This document shows positions 36,472 to 45,943 of a stretch of DNA of 64,000 nucleotides, piece by piece; within the stretch, counting starts at the first letter, position 1, and every line of letters starts with the position of its first letter. Both the position numbers and the translations under genes were made by a program. The stretch comes from Nocardia sp. BMG51109 (lineage in GTDB: Bacteria; Actinomycetota; Actinomycetes; Mycobacteriales; Mycobacteriaceae). Under the pieces are notes generated by a model. The model did not search any database and was not told the DNA's origin. It worked only from the letters and a program-made list of their open reading frames with translations. The stretch covers positions 2,914,001 through 2,978,000 of the forward strand of contig NZ_JAFQ01000004.1 in the NCBI RefSeq assembly GCF_000526215.1. The letters run 5' to 3'.

Positions 36472-37645
36472 CCGGGTCCTGGGCGCGGTGCGGGGGATGG
36501 GCGAGCAGGCGTTCGCGCAGGGCGGTCCGGTCCGGCTTGCCGGGCCCGCGCATCGGAAGTTCTTCCAGCACGGCCAGTTCGCGGGGGGCGGCGGTCGGGT
36601 CCAGCTCACCGGCCACGTGCGCGCGCAGTTCGTCGAGGGTGGGCAGTGCGCCGGCGGCGGGGACCACGGCCACCGCCACGCGCTGCCCCAGCCGCTCGTC
36701 CGGCAGGCCCAGCACGACGGCCTCGCCGACCGCCGGGTGGGTGGCCAGCACGGCCTCCACGACCTGCGGGATCACCAGCAGGCCGCCGGTGGTGATGGCC
36801 TCGTCGAGGCGCCCGCTGACGCTGAGGACGCCGCCGTCGAACACGCCGGCGTCGTCGGTGCGGAACCAGCCCGGTTCGGCGAAGGCGGGATGATCGGGCA
36901 GCCCCCGGTAGCCCTGGGCCAGCATGGCTCCGCCCAGCAGCACCCGGCCGCCCTCGATGCGCACCTCGGCGCCGGTGAGCGGCACGCCCTCGTAGACACA
37001 GCCCCCGCAGGTCTCGCTCATGCCGTAGGTGCGCACGACATTGATGCCCGCGGCGCGGGCGCGCGCCAGCACCGGCGGCGGGGTGGCCGCGCCGCCGATC
37101 AGCACCGCGTCCAGCGCGGCGAGCGCCTCCGTGCCCGCGGGCTCGTCGAGCGCCTTGATCAGCTGGGTCGGCACCAGCGAGGTGTACCGGCGCGGGCCGG
37201 TCATGGTCGCGACGGCCTGGGCCAGGCCGGTCGGCAGGAATCCGTCCGAGACGTCGAGCACCACCGGCTCGGTTCCGGCCTGGATACTGCGCAGCAATAC
37301 CTGCAAGCCGGCGATGTGATGGGTCGGCAGCGCCAGCAGCCACTGTCCCGGCCCGCCCAGCCGCTCGTGGGTGGCGTCGCCGCTGGCCCGCAGGGCGGCC
37401 GCGCCGAGCATCGCGCCCTTCGGCACGCCCGTGGTTCCCGAGGTGGTCACCACCAGCGCCACGTCGTCGTCGATGGGCTCGCCCGGACCCAGGGCGTTCG
37501 ACAGCCGGTGCGACTCCCGGCGGTCGCCACTGGGCACCGGCAGCCACGCCGGACCGTTGCCCGCCAACGCTTCCCGGAGATGCGGCAGGATATCGCCCAC
37601 CGCGGTACCGGTCGGCATGGGGAGGGTCCGCAGGGTGCTGCTCAC
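36461..37645 (-). CDS. menE: o-Succinylbenzoate-CoA ligase
   Basis: 394 residues, ANL superfamily. AMP-binding motif TTSGTTGVPKGAML near residue 68, TYGMSETCGG near 210, and the C-terminal hinge with GRLDEAITTGG. It activates o-succinylbenzoate with CoA before ring closure by MenB. It is shorter than typical acyl-CoA ligases, as actinobacterial MenE is. GTG start. Overlaps vapC at the 3' end. Confidence 0.93.
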   Translation of the reverse strand: MSSTLRTLPMPTGTAVGDILPHLREALAGNGPAWLPVPSGDRRESHRLSNALGPGEPIDDDVALVVTTSGTTGVPKGAMLGAAALRASGDATHERLGGPGQWLLALPTHHIAGLQVLLRSIQAGTEPVVLDVSDGFLPTGLAQAVATMTGPRRYTSLVPTQLIKALDEPAGTEALAALDAVLIGGAATPPPVLARARAAGINVVRTYGMSETCGGCVYEGVPLTGAEVRIEGGRVLLGGAMLAQGYRGLPDHPAFAEPGWFRTDDAGVFDGGVLSVSGRLDEAITTGGLLVIPQVVEAVLATHPAVGEAVVLGLPDERLGQRVAVAVVPAAGALPTLDELRAHVAGELDPTAAPRELAVLEELPMRGPGKPDRTALRERLLAHPPHRAQDPVSR

Positions 37646-37722
37646 GTTCGTGATCGTGTCATGTCGGGGTGGCGACCCGCGCGCGGGTCCGCACTTTCCT
37701 TCACTGGAGTAGGGCGAGGGAA

Positions 37723-38088
37723 TCAGTCCGACGTCGGTGTCGCCAGCGGCCAGCCACCGGCGGCGAGCCGGGAGGTCACTCGGGCGATATCGTCCTCGCC
37801 GGGCTGCTCCTTGGCAACTCGGGCGATCGCGTCCTCGATCTCGTGCCGGGCGATCTCGTCGTCACCGGCGCGCTCGCTGATCAGCTCCTCGACGATCAGG
37901 TGCACCTCGTAGTCGGTGAGGCGGCGGTGCAGCACGGCGAGCAGCGCCACATAGTCCGACTGCGGGATGCCCTGCGGGTAACCGGCCTTCAGCCAGCCGA
38001 TCACCCGCCGCAGCATCGACCTCTCGTCCTCGGCCGGCAGCGGTTCCGGCCGCCGCGGCGGCTGCGAGGGTGACGAATCACTGGTCAC
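37723..38088 (-). CDS. DUF3349 protein
   Basis: 121 residues. The domain spans about 25-110 with MLRRVIGWLKAGYPQGIPQSD and YVALLAVLHRRLTDYEVHLI, the DUF3349 signature of mycobacteria and relatives (Rv0543c). It is all-helical and soluble; no enzymatic residues are evident. GTG start with GGAAGGA five bases upstream. It lies between menE and the small membrane protein gene in the same order as in M. tuberculosis. Confidence 0.88.
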   Translation of the reverse strand: MTSDSSPSQPPRRPEPLPAEDERSMLRRVIGWLKAGYPQGIPQSDYVALLAVLHRRLTDYEVHLIVEELISERAGDDEIARHEIEDAIARVAKEQPGEDDIARVTSRLAAGGWPLATPTSD

Positions 38089-38106
38089 GACTTGTCCTTC
38101 CGGCGG

Positions 38107-38421
38107 TCAGCCCTGCCCGAACAGATGGATGCCCAGGCGGGAGGCGAGAAATGCCTTGGCGACGAACAGCACGGCCGCGACGATCACCGCCAGCACCGCC
38201 GCGAAGCACAGCGCGGCCGCCGCGGTGGCCGCCCGGCGGCGGGTGGGGGAGACCGTCGCGGTGCCGTCGGCGCCTGTCGTTGCGGTGCCGTCGGCGCCCG
38301 TCGTGGCATGCGATTGGAATCGGACGCCGAGGGCGAAGATCGCGGGCAGTCCCGCGCCGAAGACGAGGGCCGCCACCGTGACCCGCCACAGTTCGGTCGA
38401 CACCTGCACCACCGTGTTCAT
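38107..38421 (-). CDS. Small membrane protein linked to the phosphate transporter
   Basis: 104 residues with two hydrophobic segments (about 13-32 and 67-90) and a polar linker that contains a tandem ATTGADGT duplication. ATG 38421 overlaps the transporter stop (TGATG) and has GAGGAGG upstream, so it is coupled to pitA. It is the positional homologue of Rv0544c. Possibly a transporter accessory subunit; no direct evidence. Confidence 0.8.
   Translation of the reverse strand: MNTVVQVSTELWRVTVAALVFGAGLPAIFALGVRFQSHATTGADGTATTGADGTATVSPTRRRAATAAAALCFAAVLAVIVAAVLFVAKAFLASRLGIHLFGQG
38258..38305. repeat. 24-bp tandem duplication inside a coding region
   Basis: Two copies, 38258-38281 and 38282-38305, differing at two bases, give two eight-residue units of Ala, Thr, Gly and Asp in the linker of the small membrane protein. 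In frame, so the gene stays open. Confidence 0.85.
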
Positions 38422-39749
38422 CACGTCCTCCTCGACGAATCCCGATGCGACGAATCCCGCTGCGAACTCGCGCCGTCGCGGGTCGCGTCTCCGGGCGTTC
38501 GCTGCTGCTCCGACGATTGCCGCTCCGCGGGAAGCGTCTGCTGTTCGGATGGCCGGGCCGCTTCGGGCGGTGGGGGTGCCGCGGGCGGCGGCCGCGAACG
38601 CCACTCGTCGTTGACGTTGCCCGCGTGCACCGGCGCACGGCGCGCCCGCAGCCACATGAACGCCGCGAGCATCAGCAGCAGCGCGAATACCACCAGCACG
38701 CCGGCCGATCCGCCGATGCCGTGCGCCAGTGCCCAGCAGATCGCACCGGCCAATCCGGCCAGCGGCAGGGTGAACACCCACGCCACCGCCATCCGGCCGA
38801 GCACCGGCCAGCGCACCTCCGCACCCGGCCGGCCGAGTCCGGTGCCGAGGATCGCGCCGGTCACGGTCTGCGTCGTCGACAGCGGCAGGCCGAAGTGCGC
38901 GGAGGTGAGAATGATGGCCGCGCTGGTGGATTCGGCGGCCAGGCCCTGCGGCGGTGTGATGTCGACCAGGCCCCGGCCCAGCGTCCGGATGATGCGCCAG
39001 CCGCCGAGCGCCGTTCCGGCCGCGATCGCCACGGCGCAGGAAACGATCACCCACAGCGGCAGCGGATCCGACGGCGAGCGCGACCCGTAGGCGATCAGCG
39101 CCAGGAAGATGATGCCCATCGTCTTCTGCGCGTCGTTGGTGCCGTGCGCCAGCGACACCAGCGAGGCCGAGCCGATCTGTCCCCAGCGGAACCCCCGGTT
39201 CACGATCCGCTCGTCGCTGCCGCGGGTGATGCGATACACCAGCCAGGTACCGATCGAGGCGACCAGCGCCGCCACCACCGGGGCCAGCACCGCCGGCAGC
39301 ACGATCTTGTTCAGCACGCCCTGTTCCCCGGCCGACCAGATCACGCCGCTCCAGCCGAGCGCGGCGATCGTCGCGCCGATGAGGCCGCCGAACAGCGCGT
39401 GCGAGGAACTCGACGGCAAGCCGAACAGCCAGGTCAGCAGGTTCCACAGGATGCCGCCGACCAGCCCCGCGAACACGATCTCGAGCAGGTCCGGACCGCC
39501 GACCCCGTTCAGCCGGACGATGCCCTCCGCCACCGTGGCCGCGACCTCGACGCTGAGAAATGCGCCGATCAGGTTCAGCCCGCCGGACAGCAGCACCGCC
39601 GTCCGCGGTCCGAGCGCACCCGTGGCGATGGATGTGGCCATCGCGTTGGCGGTGTCGTGGAAGCCGTTCGTGAAATCGAAGACCAGTGCGGTGACGACCA
39701 CGATGAGCAGAACCAGCAGTTCGGCGGTCACGCCTCCAGTGTGCGGCAT
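38421..39749 (-). CDS. pitA: Inorganic phosphate transporter, PiT family
   Basis: 442 residues and about ten membrane helices. Both PiT signature repeats are visible: FDFTNGFHDTANAMATSIATG near residue 22 and ASLVSLAHGTNDAQKTMGI near 195. The C-terminal 70 residues are a proline/serine/arginine-rich cytosolic tail. ATG 39749 is preferred; GTG 39731 is possible. It imports phosphate with a cation gradient. Positional homologue: Rv0545c. Confidence 0.92.
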   Translation of the reverse strand: MPHTGGVTAELLVLLIVVVTALVFDFTNGFHDTANAMATSIATGALGPRTAVLLSGGLNLIGAFLSVEVAATVAEGIVRLNGVGGPDLLEIVFAGLVGGILWNLLTWLFGLPSSSSHALFGGLIGATIAALGWSGVIWSAGEQGVLNKIVLPAVLAPVVAALVASIGTWLVYRITRGSDERIVNRGFRWGQIGSASLVSLAHGTNDAQKTMGIIFLALIAYGSRSPSDPLPLWVIVSCAVAIAAGTALGGWRIIRTLGRGLVDITPPQGLAAESTSAAIILTSAHFGLPLSTTQTVTGAILGTGLGRPGAEVRWPVLGRMAVAWVFTLPLAGLAGAICWALAHGIGGSAGVLVVFALLLMLAAFMWLRARRAPVHAGNVNDEWRSRPPPAAPPPPEAARPSEQQTLPAERQSSEQQRTPGDATRDGASSQRDSSHRDSSRRT

Positions 39750-39835
39750 CGCCCCGACGGTGTGCGCCACCGGGCGCGAATGCGCCGTGACCACACCGAA
39801 TGGCGGGCCGGCGTGGGTAGCCGGAGATCCGCTGC

Positions 39836-40231
39836 TCAGTCCCTGGACGGTCGATTGTCGCGGCGCAGCGGATGTTCCGGGGGCACCTCCACCACCACGA
39901 TCGGCACCCCGTCGGGATCGCTGATCCACATCTCGATCAGGCCCCAGGGTTCCCGCACCGGCGCACGCTCGATGGCGATTCCGTGCAGCGTGCACTCCGC
40001 CTCCGCCGCGGCGGCGTCGCGCACCTGCAACCACAACGCCCCCGCGAAGCCGGTGGGCGCGTCCGCGCGACGACCGTGCGCGGCCACCTCGATCAGCGAC
40101 TGACCCGCGAAGAAAACGGTCCCGCCCGGATACTCCCGCGCGATCGCCAATCCCAGCCCGTCTCGATAGAACGCCACTGTTCGCTCGTAGTCCGCCGGTC
40201 GCAGGATGACGCGGCTGCCGAGAATGTCCAC
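39836..40231 (-). CDS. VOC/glyoxalase family protein
   Basis: 131 residues, two beta-alpha-beta-beta-beta modules. Visible: RPADYERTVAFYRDGLGLAI, SLIEVAAHG with a possible metal-binding Glu, and GLIEMWISDPDGVPIVVVE near the C-terminus. The family covers lyases, dioxygenases and resistance proteins; no substrate can be named. It sits between menB and pitA as Rv0546c does. Confidence 0.85.
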   Translation of the reverse strand: MDILGSRVILRPADYERTVAFYRDGLGLAIAREYPGGTVFFAGQSLIEVAAHGRRADAPTGFAGALWLQVRDAAAAEAECTLHGIAIERAPVREPWGLIEMWISDPDGVPIVVVEVPPEHPLRRDNRPSRD

Positions 40232-40330
40232 GGCCCCGAGCCTAGGTGCTGTGCCCCGGTGTTCCGGTGCGCTTTCGGCCGGAATCCACCGAGTCAGCGG
40301 TGCAGGGCCGGTAGCGCAGGGGTTACGGCG

Positions 40331-41284
40331 TCAGTAGTACCAGGGGTACGGCGACCAGTCGGGCTCGCGCTTCTCCAGAAACGCGTCGCGCCCCTCGACC
40401 GCCTCGTCGGTCATGTAGCCGAGGCGGGTCGCCTCGCCCGCGAACAGCTGCTGGCCGACCAGACCGTCGTCGGTGAGGTTGAACGCGTATTTCAGCATCC
40501 GCTGCGCCTGCGGCGATTTGCCCAGGATGTCGGCGGTCCATTCGAGGGCCTCGTCCTCGAGCCGGTCGTGGTCGACGACGGCGTTCACCGCGCCCATGTG
40601 GTGCATCTGCTCGGCGGTGTAGGTGCGGCCGAGGAAGAAGATCTCGCGGGCGAACTTCTGGCCGACCAGTTTCGCCAGGTAGGCGCTGCCGTACCCGGCG
40701 TCGAAGCTGCCCACGTCGGCATCGGTCTGCTTGAACCGGGCGTGCTCGCGGCTCGCCAGCGTCAGGTCGCAGACCACGTGCAGGCTGTGCCCGCCGCCGG
40801 CGGCCCAGCCGTTCACCAGCGCGATCACCACCTTGGGCATGAATCGGATGAGCCGCTGCACCTCCAGGATGTGCAGCCGGCCCGCGCGCGCCCTGTCCAC
40901 GGTGTCGGCGGTCTCGCCGCTGGCGTACTGATATCCGCTGCGGCCGCGGATGCGCTGATCGCCGCCGGAGCAGAACGCCCACCCGCCGTCCTTGGGGCTG
41001 GGGCCGTTGCCGGTGAGCAGGACCGCGCCGACGTCCGAGGTCATTCGCGCGTGGTCGAGCACCCGGTACAGCTCGTCGACGGTGTGCGGGCGGAAGGCGT
41101 TGCGCACCTCCGGGCGGTCGAATGCCACGCGCACCGTGCCCTGCTCGAGGTGCCGGTGGTAGGTGATATCGGTCAGGTCCTCGAACCCCGCGACGGGCTC
41201 CCACAGCTTCGCATTGAACGTCACGGTGTCATCTTCGCGCACCGCTCGCCGCATCGGCCCCGGCCGTCCCGGAAACCTACTCAT
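40331..41284 (-). CDS. menB: 1,4-Dihydroxy-2-naphthoyl-CoA synthase
   Basis: 317 residues, crotonase fold. It closes the second ring of the naphthoquinone. ITYHRHLEQGTVRVAFDRP, SGGDQRIRGRSGYQYA and AGGGHSLHVVCDLTLASREHA are diagnostic, with the oxyanion-hole glycines and VGSFDAGYGSAYLAKLVG. Start uncertain among ATG 41284, ATG 41254 and GTG 41224; no strong Shine-Dalgarno precedes any. Divergent from the thioesterase gene, with a 44-base gap. Confidence 0.95.
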   Translation of the reverse strand: MSRFPGRPGPMRRAVREDDTVTFNAKLWEPVAGFEDLTDITYHRHLEQGTVRVAFDRPEVRNAFRPHTVDELYRVLDHARMTSDVGAVLLTGNGPSPKDGGWAFCSGGDQRIRGRSGYQYASGETADTVDRARAGRLHILEVQRLIRFMPKVVIALVNGWAAGGGHSLHVVCDLTLASREHARFKQTDADVGSFDAGYGSAYLAKLVGQKFAREIFFLGRTYTAEQMHHMGAVNAVVDHDRLEDEALEWTADILGKSPQAQRMLKYAFNLTDDGLVGQQLFAGEATRLGYMTDEAVEGRDAFLEKREPDWSPYPWYY

Positions 41285-41328
41285 CAGTTGGGTTTGACGG
41301 TGTAAGAACAAGCATTACCGTTCAGGTT

Positions 41329-42015
41329 ATGAGCGAGCGCAGCGAGCGAACATCGGACACAGCCGAGCGAGCTGAACCGGACATCGACCGGAGCGCGATC
41401 GATGCCGATCGCTACGAGACGCACGGTGGTTTCCCCAAGGTCACCGAGTCCGAGCCCGGCCCCAACTTCGGGGCGTTCGTCGAGGCGATGCGCACGCTGC
41501 AGGACCTGGCGGTCTCGGCGGATTGCACCGAGGAGACGTACGGTCAGGCGCTCGCGCAGGCGAACCGGCTGATCGAGCTGCTCGAGCCGTACCGGGCACC
41601 GGAACTGCACAGCCCGGCCGGGCGGGTGTCCAGCCTGCCCGGGCGCGGCAGTCTGCTCATGCCGCCGTGGCTGACGGTCGAGGCCGGGCCCGAGGGCGTC
41701 CGGATGACCGGAGAGTTCCGGCGGTATCACCTCGGCGGCAACAGCGCGGTGCACGGCGGCGTGTTGCCGTTGCTGTTCGACGACCTGTTCGGCTCGCTCG
41801 TGCACTACGCCGGGCGGCCCATCAGCCGCACGGCCTATCTGCATGTGAATTACCGAAAAGTCACTCCTTTGGAGACTCCGCTCCAGGTCGAAGGGACCGT
41901 GGATCGCATCGAGGGGCGCAAGACGTTCGTCACGGCTCGGCTGTTCGACGAATCAGAAACATTGCTCGCCGATTGTGAAGGGCTCATGGTGCAGTTGCTG
42001 CCGTGGCAGCCGTAG
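41329..42015 (+). CDS. PaaI-like hotdog thioesterase
   Basis: 228 residues. The hotdog domain is C-terminal (about 110-225) with GGNSAVHGGVLPLLFDDL carrying the usual HGG and acidic residue. Hotdog thioesterases cleave acyl-CoA; in other organisms such an enzyme releases dihydroxynaphthoate in menaquinone synthesis, and the position next to menB makes that plausible. The first 22 bases are the MSERSER repeat seen before hemD (8632), so the N-terminal 10-20 residues may be a recent addition. Confidence 0.85.
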   Translation: MSERSERTSDTAERAEPDIDRSAIDADRYETHGGFPKVTESEPGPNFGAFVEAMRTLQDLAVSADCTEETYGQALAQANRLIELLEPYRAPELHSPAGRVSSLPGRGSLLMPPWLTVEAGPEGVRMTGEFRRYHLGGNSAVHGGVLPLLFDDLFGSLVHYAGRPISRTAYLHVNYRKVTPLETPLQVEGTVDRIEGRKTFVTARLFDESETLLADCEGLMVQLLPWQP

Positions 42016-42100
42016 TGGTCCGGGCTGCTGTGCCGGGTTCGTCCGGTGCGTATAGTTGCCTGCGCTCGCTCATCGAAAAACTATCCGGAGGAACCTGAAA

Positions 42101-42547
42101 GTGGTTGCAGCACTGTCTGAATCCCTGCTCGATGACGCCAAGCGCCCGGCCTTCGTCGCCGATGCCCAGGAGGTTCTGGAAGCGGAGGTGTCGGACAAGG
42201 GTGGCGCGTCCGGCCTGGCCGTGAAGGGTGCGTACGCGGCGGCGAAGAAGGTCAGCCCGACCATCGTGTCGGATGCGCTGGAGTCGTTCGTGCCGAAGTT
42301 CGTCGAGCGGCTCGAGCCGTACTGGGCCGAGTACCAGGACTCGGGTAACGGCCGATTCGCCGATCTGCTGGTCTCCAAGGAGGACGAGGTTGCCGAGGCG
42401 CTGCTCGCGGTGACCGATGCGCGGGCCGAGAGCTCCTCGCGCCCGGCCCTGAAGAAGGCCTACTCCGCGGTGCGCTCCTCGGCGAAGAAGCATGTGGCCG
42501 AGGCCCTTCCGCGGGTCGGCGACCTGGTGGAACGGCACGCCAAGTAG
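42101..42547 (+). CDS. DUF6918-like helical protein
   Basis: 148 residues, all helical and rich in Ala, Glu and Lys: ALSESLLDDAKRPAFVADA, then VKGAYAAAKKVSPTIVSDAL and KKAYSAVRSSAKKHVAEALP. It matches what I remember of DUF6918, an uncharacterised actinobacterial family. GTG start with GGAGGA eight bases upstream. No signal peptide or membrane segment. The 250 bases after it contain no gene. Confidence 0.75.
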   Translation: MVAALSESLLDDAKRPAFVADAQEVLEAEVSDKGGASGLAVKGAYAAAKKVSPTIVSDALESFVPKFVERLEPYWAEYQDSGNGRFADLLVSKEDEVAEALLAVTDARAESSSRPALKKAYSAVRSSAKKHVAEALPRVGDLVERHAK

Positions 42548-42799
42548 ATCGATCGATGGCCGCGGCCTTCGCTCCGGCGGATCCGCGGCCCGGTCGTCCC
42601 GAACGTTCGGCCCGCCGCTCGTGTTACGCATCGCGTGCTCGGCGGGCGGCGAACTCGTGCAACGCTCCTCGCCGCGTGGGTGAATGCCCGATGCGGTGCC
42701 GAGCGTCGGCCGTGCCGGTTCGGCTCGAACCGGTTCCGTCGACGCTCGAGCGCTACCTCGATGTGCCGCATCGACTTCCGTGAATGCCGACCGGTCGGT

Positions 42800-43627
42800 C
42801 TAACGCTCGCCGGCCGACTTGCCCACCCGCCAGTAGCCGGTGAAGGTGATGTCGGCCTTGGGAATTCCGCGTTCGTCGGCCAGGTGCCGGCGCAGGCCGG
42901 AGGCGAGTTTCTGTTCCCCCGCCACGAACGCGTAGACGCCCTGCGTGGGTAGTTCCGCGGCGCGCACGGCCTCGAGGGCCGGGCGGCCGATCTCGGTGGC
43001 CGGATCGGTGCGCGGCAGCCAATGCACCCGCATCCCTTCGGGTTCGCCGAGTTCCTGGGCGTCGTCCGGGTGGCCGATCTCGAGGAACGCCGCCCCGCGT
43101 AGCTCCCGCGGCGCCGAATTCAGCACGCCGGCCACGGCGGGCAGCGCGCTCTCGTCGCCGACCAGCAGCGTCCACGAACTGTGTTGCGGCGCTTGGTATG
43201 TGATGCCCTCGTCGAGCAGGCCCACCTCGCTGCCGACGGCGGTCCCGCTCGCCCACGCGCAGGCGGGCGTCTGGTCGCCGTGCATGGCGAAGTCGATGTC
43301 CAGCTCGGCGGTGTCGCCGAAATGCCCCGCGCCGGCCGGGCGGAACTCCCGCACGGTGTAGTTGCGCACGACCGGGCGGTCTTCCTTGCTCATCATCAGA
43401 TACTGCGCGTACCAGAGGTTGCTGGTCGCGGTCGGCAACCGCAGGCCGTTGCGGCCCGGCAGGAACAGCCGGAACCACTGATCGAATCCCATCGGGGCGA
43501 ACTCGCTCAGCCCGGATCCGCCCAGGGTCACGCGGACGAAACCGGGACTGATCCGCTTGCTCGCGAGCACCTCGGCGGTCAGAATCTGCCGCTCCGTGGG
43601 CCGGACGAATTTGCTGCGCTTGGCCAT
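42800..43627 (-). CDS. Siderophore-interacting protein (FAD-linked ferric reductase)
   Basis: 275 residues. FAD-binding domain with RPVVRNYTVREF (RxYT type) near 88-100, then an NADPH-domain with LLVGDESALPAVAGVL and TFTGYWRVGKS at the end. Members reduce ferric siderophores in the cytosol. An IdeR box (43633-43651) lies five bases before the ATG, so expression should rise in low iron. It is divergent from menD. Confidence 0.92.
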   Translation of the reverse strand: MAKRSKFVRPTERQILTAEVLASKRISPGFVRVTLGGSGLSEFAPMGFDQWFRLFLPGRNGLRLPTATSNLWYAQYLMMSKEDRPVVRNYTVREFRPAGAGHFGDTAELDIDFAMHGDQTPACAWASGTAVGSEVGLLDEGITYQAPQHSSWTLLVGDESALPAVAGVLNSAPRELRGAAFLEIGHPDDAQELGEPEGMRVHWLPRTDPATEIGRPALEAVRAAELPTQGVYAFVAGEQKLASGLRRHLADERGIPKADITFTGYWRVGKSAGER

Positions 43628-43632
43628 GTGGC

Positions 43633-43651
43633 TTAGGTTAGCAAAACCTAA
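43633..43651. promoter_or_regulatory. IdeR/DtxR iron box
   Basis: TTAGGTTAGCAAAACCTAA matches the IdeR consensus TTAGGTTAGSCTAACCTAA at about 17 of 19 positions, with perfect TTAGGTT and AACCTAA arms. It lies immediately before the siderophore-interacting protein gene and 65 bases before the divergent menD start. Confidence 0.88.
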
Positions 43652-43716
43652 GTTTCGGCAACAGGTGTGAGCGGGCCGACTCCCCATGGTGCGGCACTGT
43701 CTGGGAGGCTGGGGCT

Positions 43717-45345
43717 GTGAATCCTTCGACAGCGCAGGCCCAGGTCGTAGTCGACGAACTGGTGCGCGGGGGTGTGCAGGATGTCGTGTTGTGCCCCGGT
43801 TCCCGGAACGCGCCGCTGGCCTTCGCTCTGCAGGCCGCCGACGCCGCCGGCCGCCTGCGGCTGCACATGCGCATCGACGAGCGCACCGCGGGATTTCTCG
43901 CGATCGGCCTGGCCGTCTCCAGCGGTCGGCCGGTCCCGGTCGTGATGACGTCCGGGACCGCCGTGGCCAACCTCGGCCCGGCCGTGCTGGAGGCCAACTA
44001 CGCCCGGCAGCCGCTGATCGTGCTCAGCGCCAACAGGCCCTACGAGATGCTCGGCAGCGGGGCGAATCAGACCGTCGAGCAGTTCGGCCTGTTCGGTAGC
44101 CAGGTGCGGGCCGCGATCAGCCTGGGGCTCGCCGAGGCCGAGGACGGCGGATACCGCCGGCAGAACAGCGTGTGGCGCGCGGCGGTGTGCCGGGTGCTGG
44201 CCGCGGCCCGCGGCACCCGGTCCGGCAATGCCGGTCCGGTGCACTTCGATATCCCGCTGCGCGAGCCGCTCGTGCCCGACGCCCTGCCGGACGAGGTCGC
44301 GCCGAGCGGGCGTGCCGGCGACAAGCCTTGGACCGCAACGCAATACGCGACGCTGGACGTTCCGCTGGAGATCGATCTGACCCCGGATACGGTGGTCGTC
44401 TCCGGCCACGGTTCCGGCCATCGGCCCGAACTGGCCGGGCTGCCGACGGTGGCCGAACCCACCGCCCCCCGGCACGGCCCGGAGCTGCATCCGATGGCGC
44501 TGTCGCTGCTGCGGCCGCGCCAGGCGATCATCACCGGACGCCCCACCCTGCATCGGCAGGTGTCGAAGGTGCTCGCCGATCCGGACGTCACCGTGTACGC
44601 GCTGACCACCGGCCCGCGCTGGCCCGACGTGTCCGGCAACGTGGTCGGCACCGGAACGCGGGCGATCACCAGCGGCGCGCCCGGCCCCGAATGGGTGCGG
44701 CACTGCGCCGAGATGAATGCCAAGGCCCGGCAGGTGGTGCGCGACGAGCTGGCCAGGCACCCCAAGCCGACGGGCCTGCACGTGGCGGCGGTGGTGATGG
44801 ACGCCCTGCACGAGGGCGATCAGCTGCTGCTGGGCGCCTCCAATCCGGTGCGCGACGCCGCGCTGGTGTCGTATCCGCGCCCCGGCGTGCGGGTGGTGTC
44901 CAACCGCGGTGTCGCGGGTATCGACGGCACCGTATCGACCGCGGTGGGCGCCGCGCTCAGCCACCCGGGCCGCACCGTCGCGCTGATCGGTGACCTGACC
45001 TTCCTGCACGACGCGTCGGGGCTGCTGCTCGGCCCCGGTGAGCCGCGCCCGGCCGACCTGACCATCGTGGTCGCCAACGACGACGGTGGCGGCATCTTCG
45101 AACTGCTGGAACAGGGTGATCCGCAGTACGCCGGGGTGTTCGAGCGCGTCTTCGGCACGCCGCACGGCATGGATCTGGCCGCGCTGTGCGCCGCCTACCG
45201 CATTCCGCACCGGCAGGTCGACCCGGACGGGCTGGCCGCCGAGCTGACCGGGCACGCACACGGCATCCGCGTGCTGGAGGTGGCCACCGAGCGGTCCGGC
45301 CTGCGCGAGCTGCACGCCACCGTGCGCGCCGGGATCGATCGGTAG
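43717..45345 (+). CDS. menD: 2-Succinyl-5-enolpyruvyl-6-hydroxy-3-cyclohexene-1-carboxylate synthase
   Basis: 542 residues, thiamine-diphosphate enzyme. N-terminal [20 protein letters not shown] and [16 protein letters not shown] hold the catalytic Glu region; the C-terminal ThDP/Mg segment is [18 protein letters not shown] and [14 protein letters not shown]. It catalyses the first committed step of menaquinone synthesis from isochorismate and 2-oxoglutarate. GTG start 66 bases beyond an IdeR box. Confidence 0.95.
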   Translation: MNPSTAQAQVVVDELVRGGVQDVVLCPGSRNAPLAFALQAADAAGRLRLHMRIDERTAGFLAIGLAVSSGRPVPVVMTSGTAVANLGPAVLEANYARQPLIVLSANRPYEMLGSGANQTVEQFGLFGSQVRAAISLGLAEAEDGGYRRQNSVWRAAVCRVLAAARGTRSGNAGPVHFDIPLREPLVPDALPDEVAPSGRAGDKPWTATQYATLDVPLEIDLTPDTVVVSGHGSGHRPELAGLPTVAEPTAPRHGPELHPMALSLLRPRQAIITGRPTLHRQVSKVLADPDVTVYALTTGPRWPDVSGNVVGTGTRAITSGAPGPEWVRHCAEMNAKARQVVRDELARHPKPTGLHVAAVVMDALHEGDQLLLGASNPVRDAALVSYPRPGVRVVSNRGVAGIDGTVSTAVGAALSHPGRTVALIGDLTFLHDASGLLLGPGEPRPADLTIVVANDDGGGIFELLEQGDPQYAGVFERVFGTPHGMDLAALCAAYRIPHRQVDPDGLAAELTGHAHGIRVLEVATERSGLRELHATVRAGIDR

Positions 45346-45355
45346 CGGCGAACCG

Positions 45356-45586
45356 TCAGTAATCGGCCGCGGCCTGGTCCTCGTTCTCGTAATCGTCGTC
45401 CAGCGGCACCGAGCGGGACTGTTCGAGCACGTCGGCGTCGGCGGCCTCGCGATCGCCCGCGCCGACCGGCGTGCCGGTCTCGGTGTCGTCGTCCTCGGCG
45501 TCGGGATACGCCGCGACGGTCTGCTCCCTGAAATCGGCTTCCGGAACCGCGTCGATGGCACCGGTATCGAGGGTTCGATCGGTCAT
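45356..45586 (-). CDS. Acidic hypothetical protein, 76 residues
   Basis: Very acidic and probably disordered (YPDAEDDDTETGTPVGAG, PLDDDYENEDQAAADY). ATG start with a good GGAAAGGAG upstream and proper length make it a likely gene. It has no membrane segment or known domain. It converges on menD with 10 bases between the stops. Confidence 0.65.
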   Translation of the reverse strand: MTDRTLDTGAIDAVPEADFREQTVAAYPDAEDDDTETGTPVGAGDREAADADVLEQSRSVPLDDDYENEDQAAADY

Positions 45587-45715
45587 CGGGTGCTCCTTTC
45601 CACTGTGGGCCGATTCGCCCGGATCGGGTCACCGGGCACCATCGAGAATGCGCCGTCCGGACGCGCCTGGCAACCTTTCCGCCACTTGTCTCGGATCACG
45701 CCCACTCGTCTCGAA

Positions 45716-45943
45716 TCATTCGGCCGCGCCCCCGTCGGCCGGATACTCGACCAGCGCCAATGTGCGGCCGGACATGAATCGCGCGGTCCGTACCGGGGTG
45801 CCGGTGCGAGTGGTCTCGCTGACCTCGACGATGCCGCGCGCGATGCGCACCTCGACCCGGCGTCCCGCCTTCGTTGCCGCCACCTCGTATGTGCGAGATC
45901 CGCCGCCGGTGTCCACGACTATCTCCACTCGATCACCCTTCAT
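45716..45943 (-). CDS. Hypothetical beta-rich protein, 75 residues
   Basis: Starts MKGDRVEIVVDTGGGSRTYE and continues with alternating charged and hydrophobic residues typical of a small beta-barrel (RRVEVRIARGIVEVSETT, TARFMSGRTLALVEYP). ATG 45943 is chosen because GGAGG lies at its edge and AGGAGA ten bases upstream; the frame stays open to 46096. No family recognised. Confidence 0.55.
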   Translation of the reverse strand: MKGDRVEIVVDTGGGSRTYEVAATKAGRRVEVRIARGIVEVSETTRTGTPVRTARFMSGRTLALVEYPADGGAAE

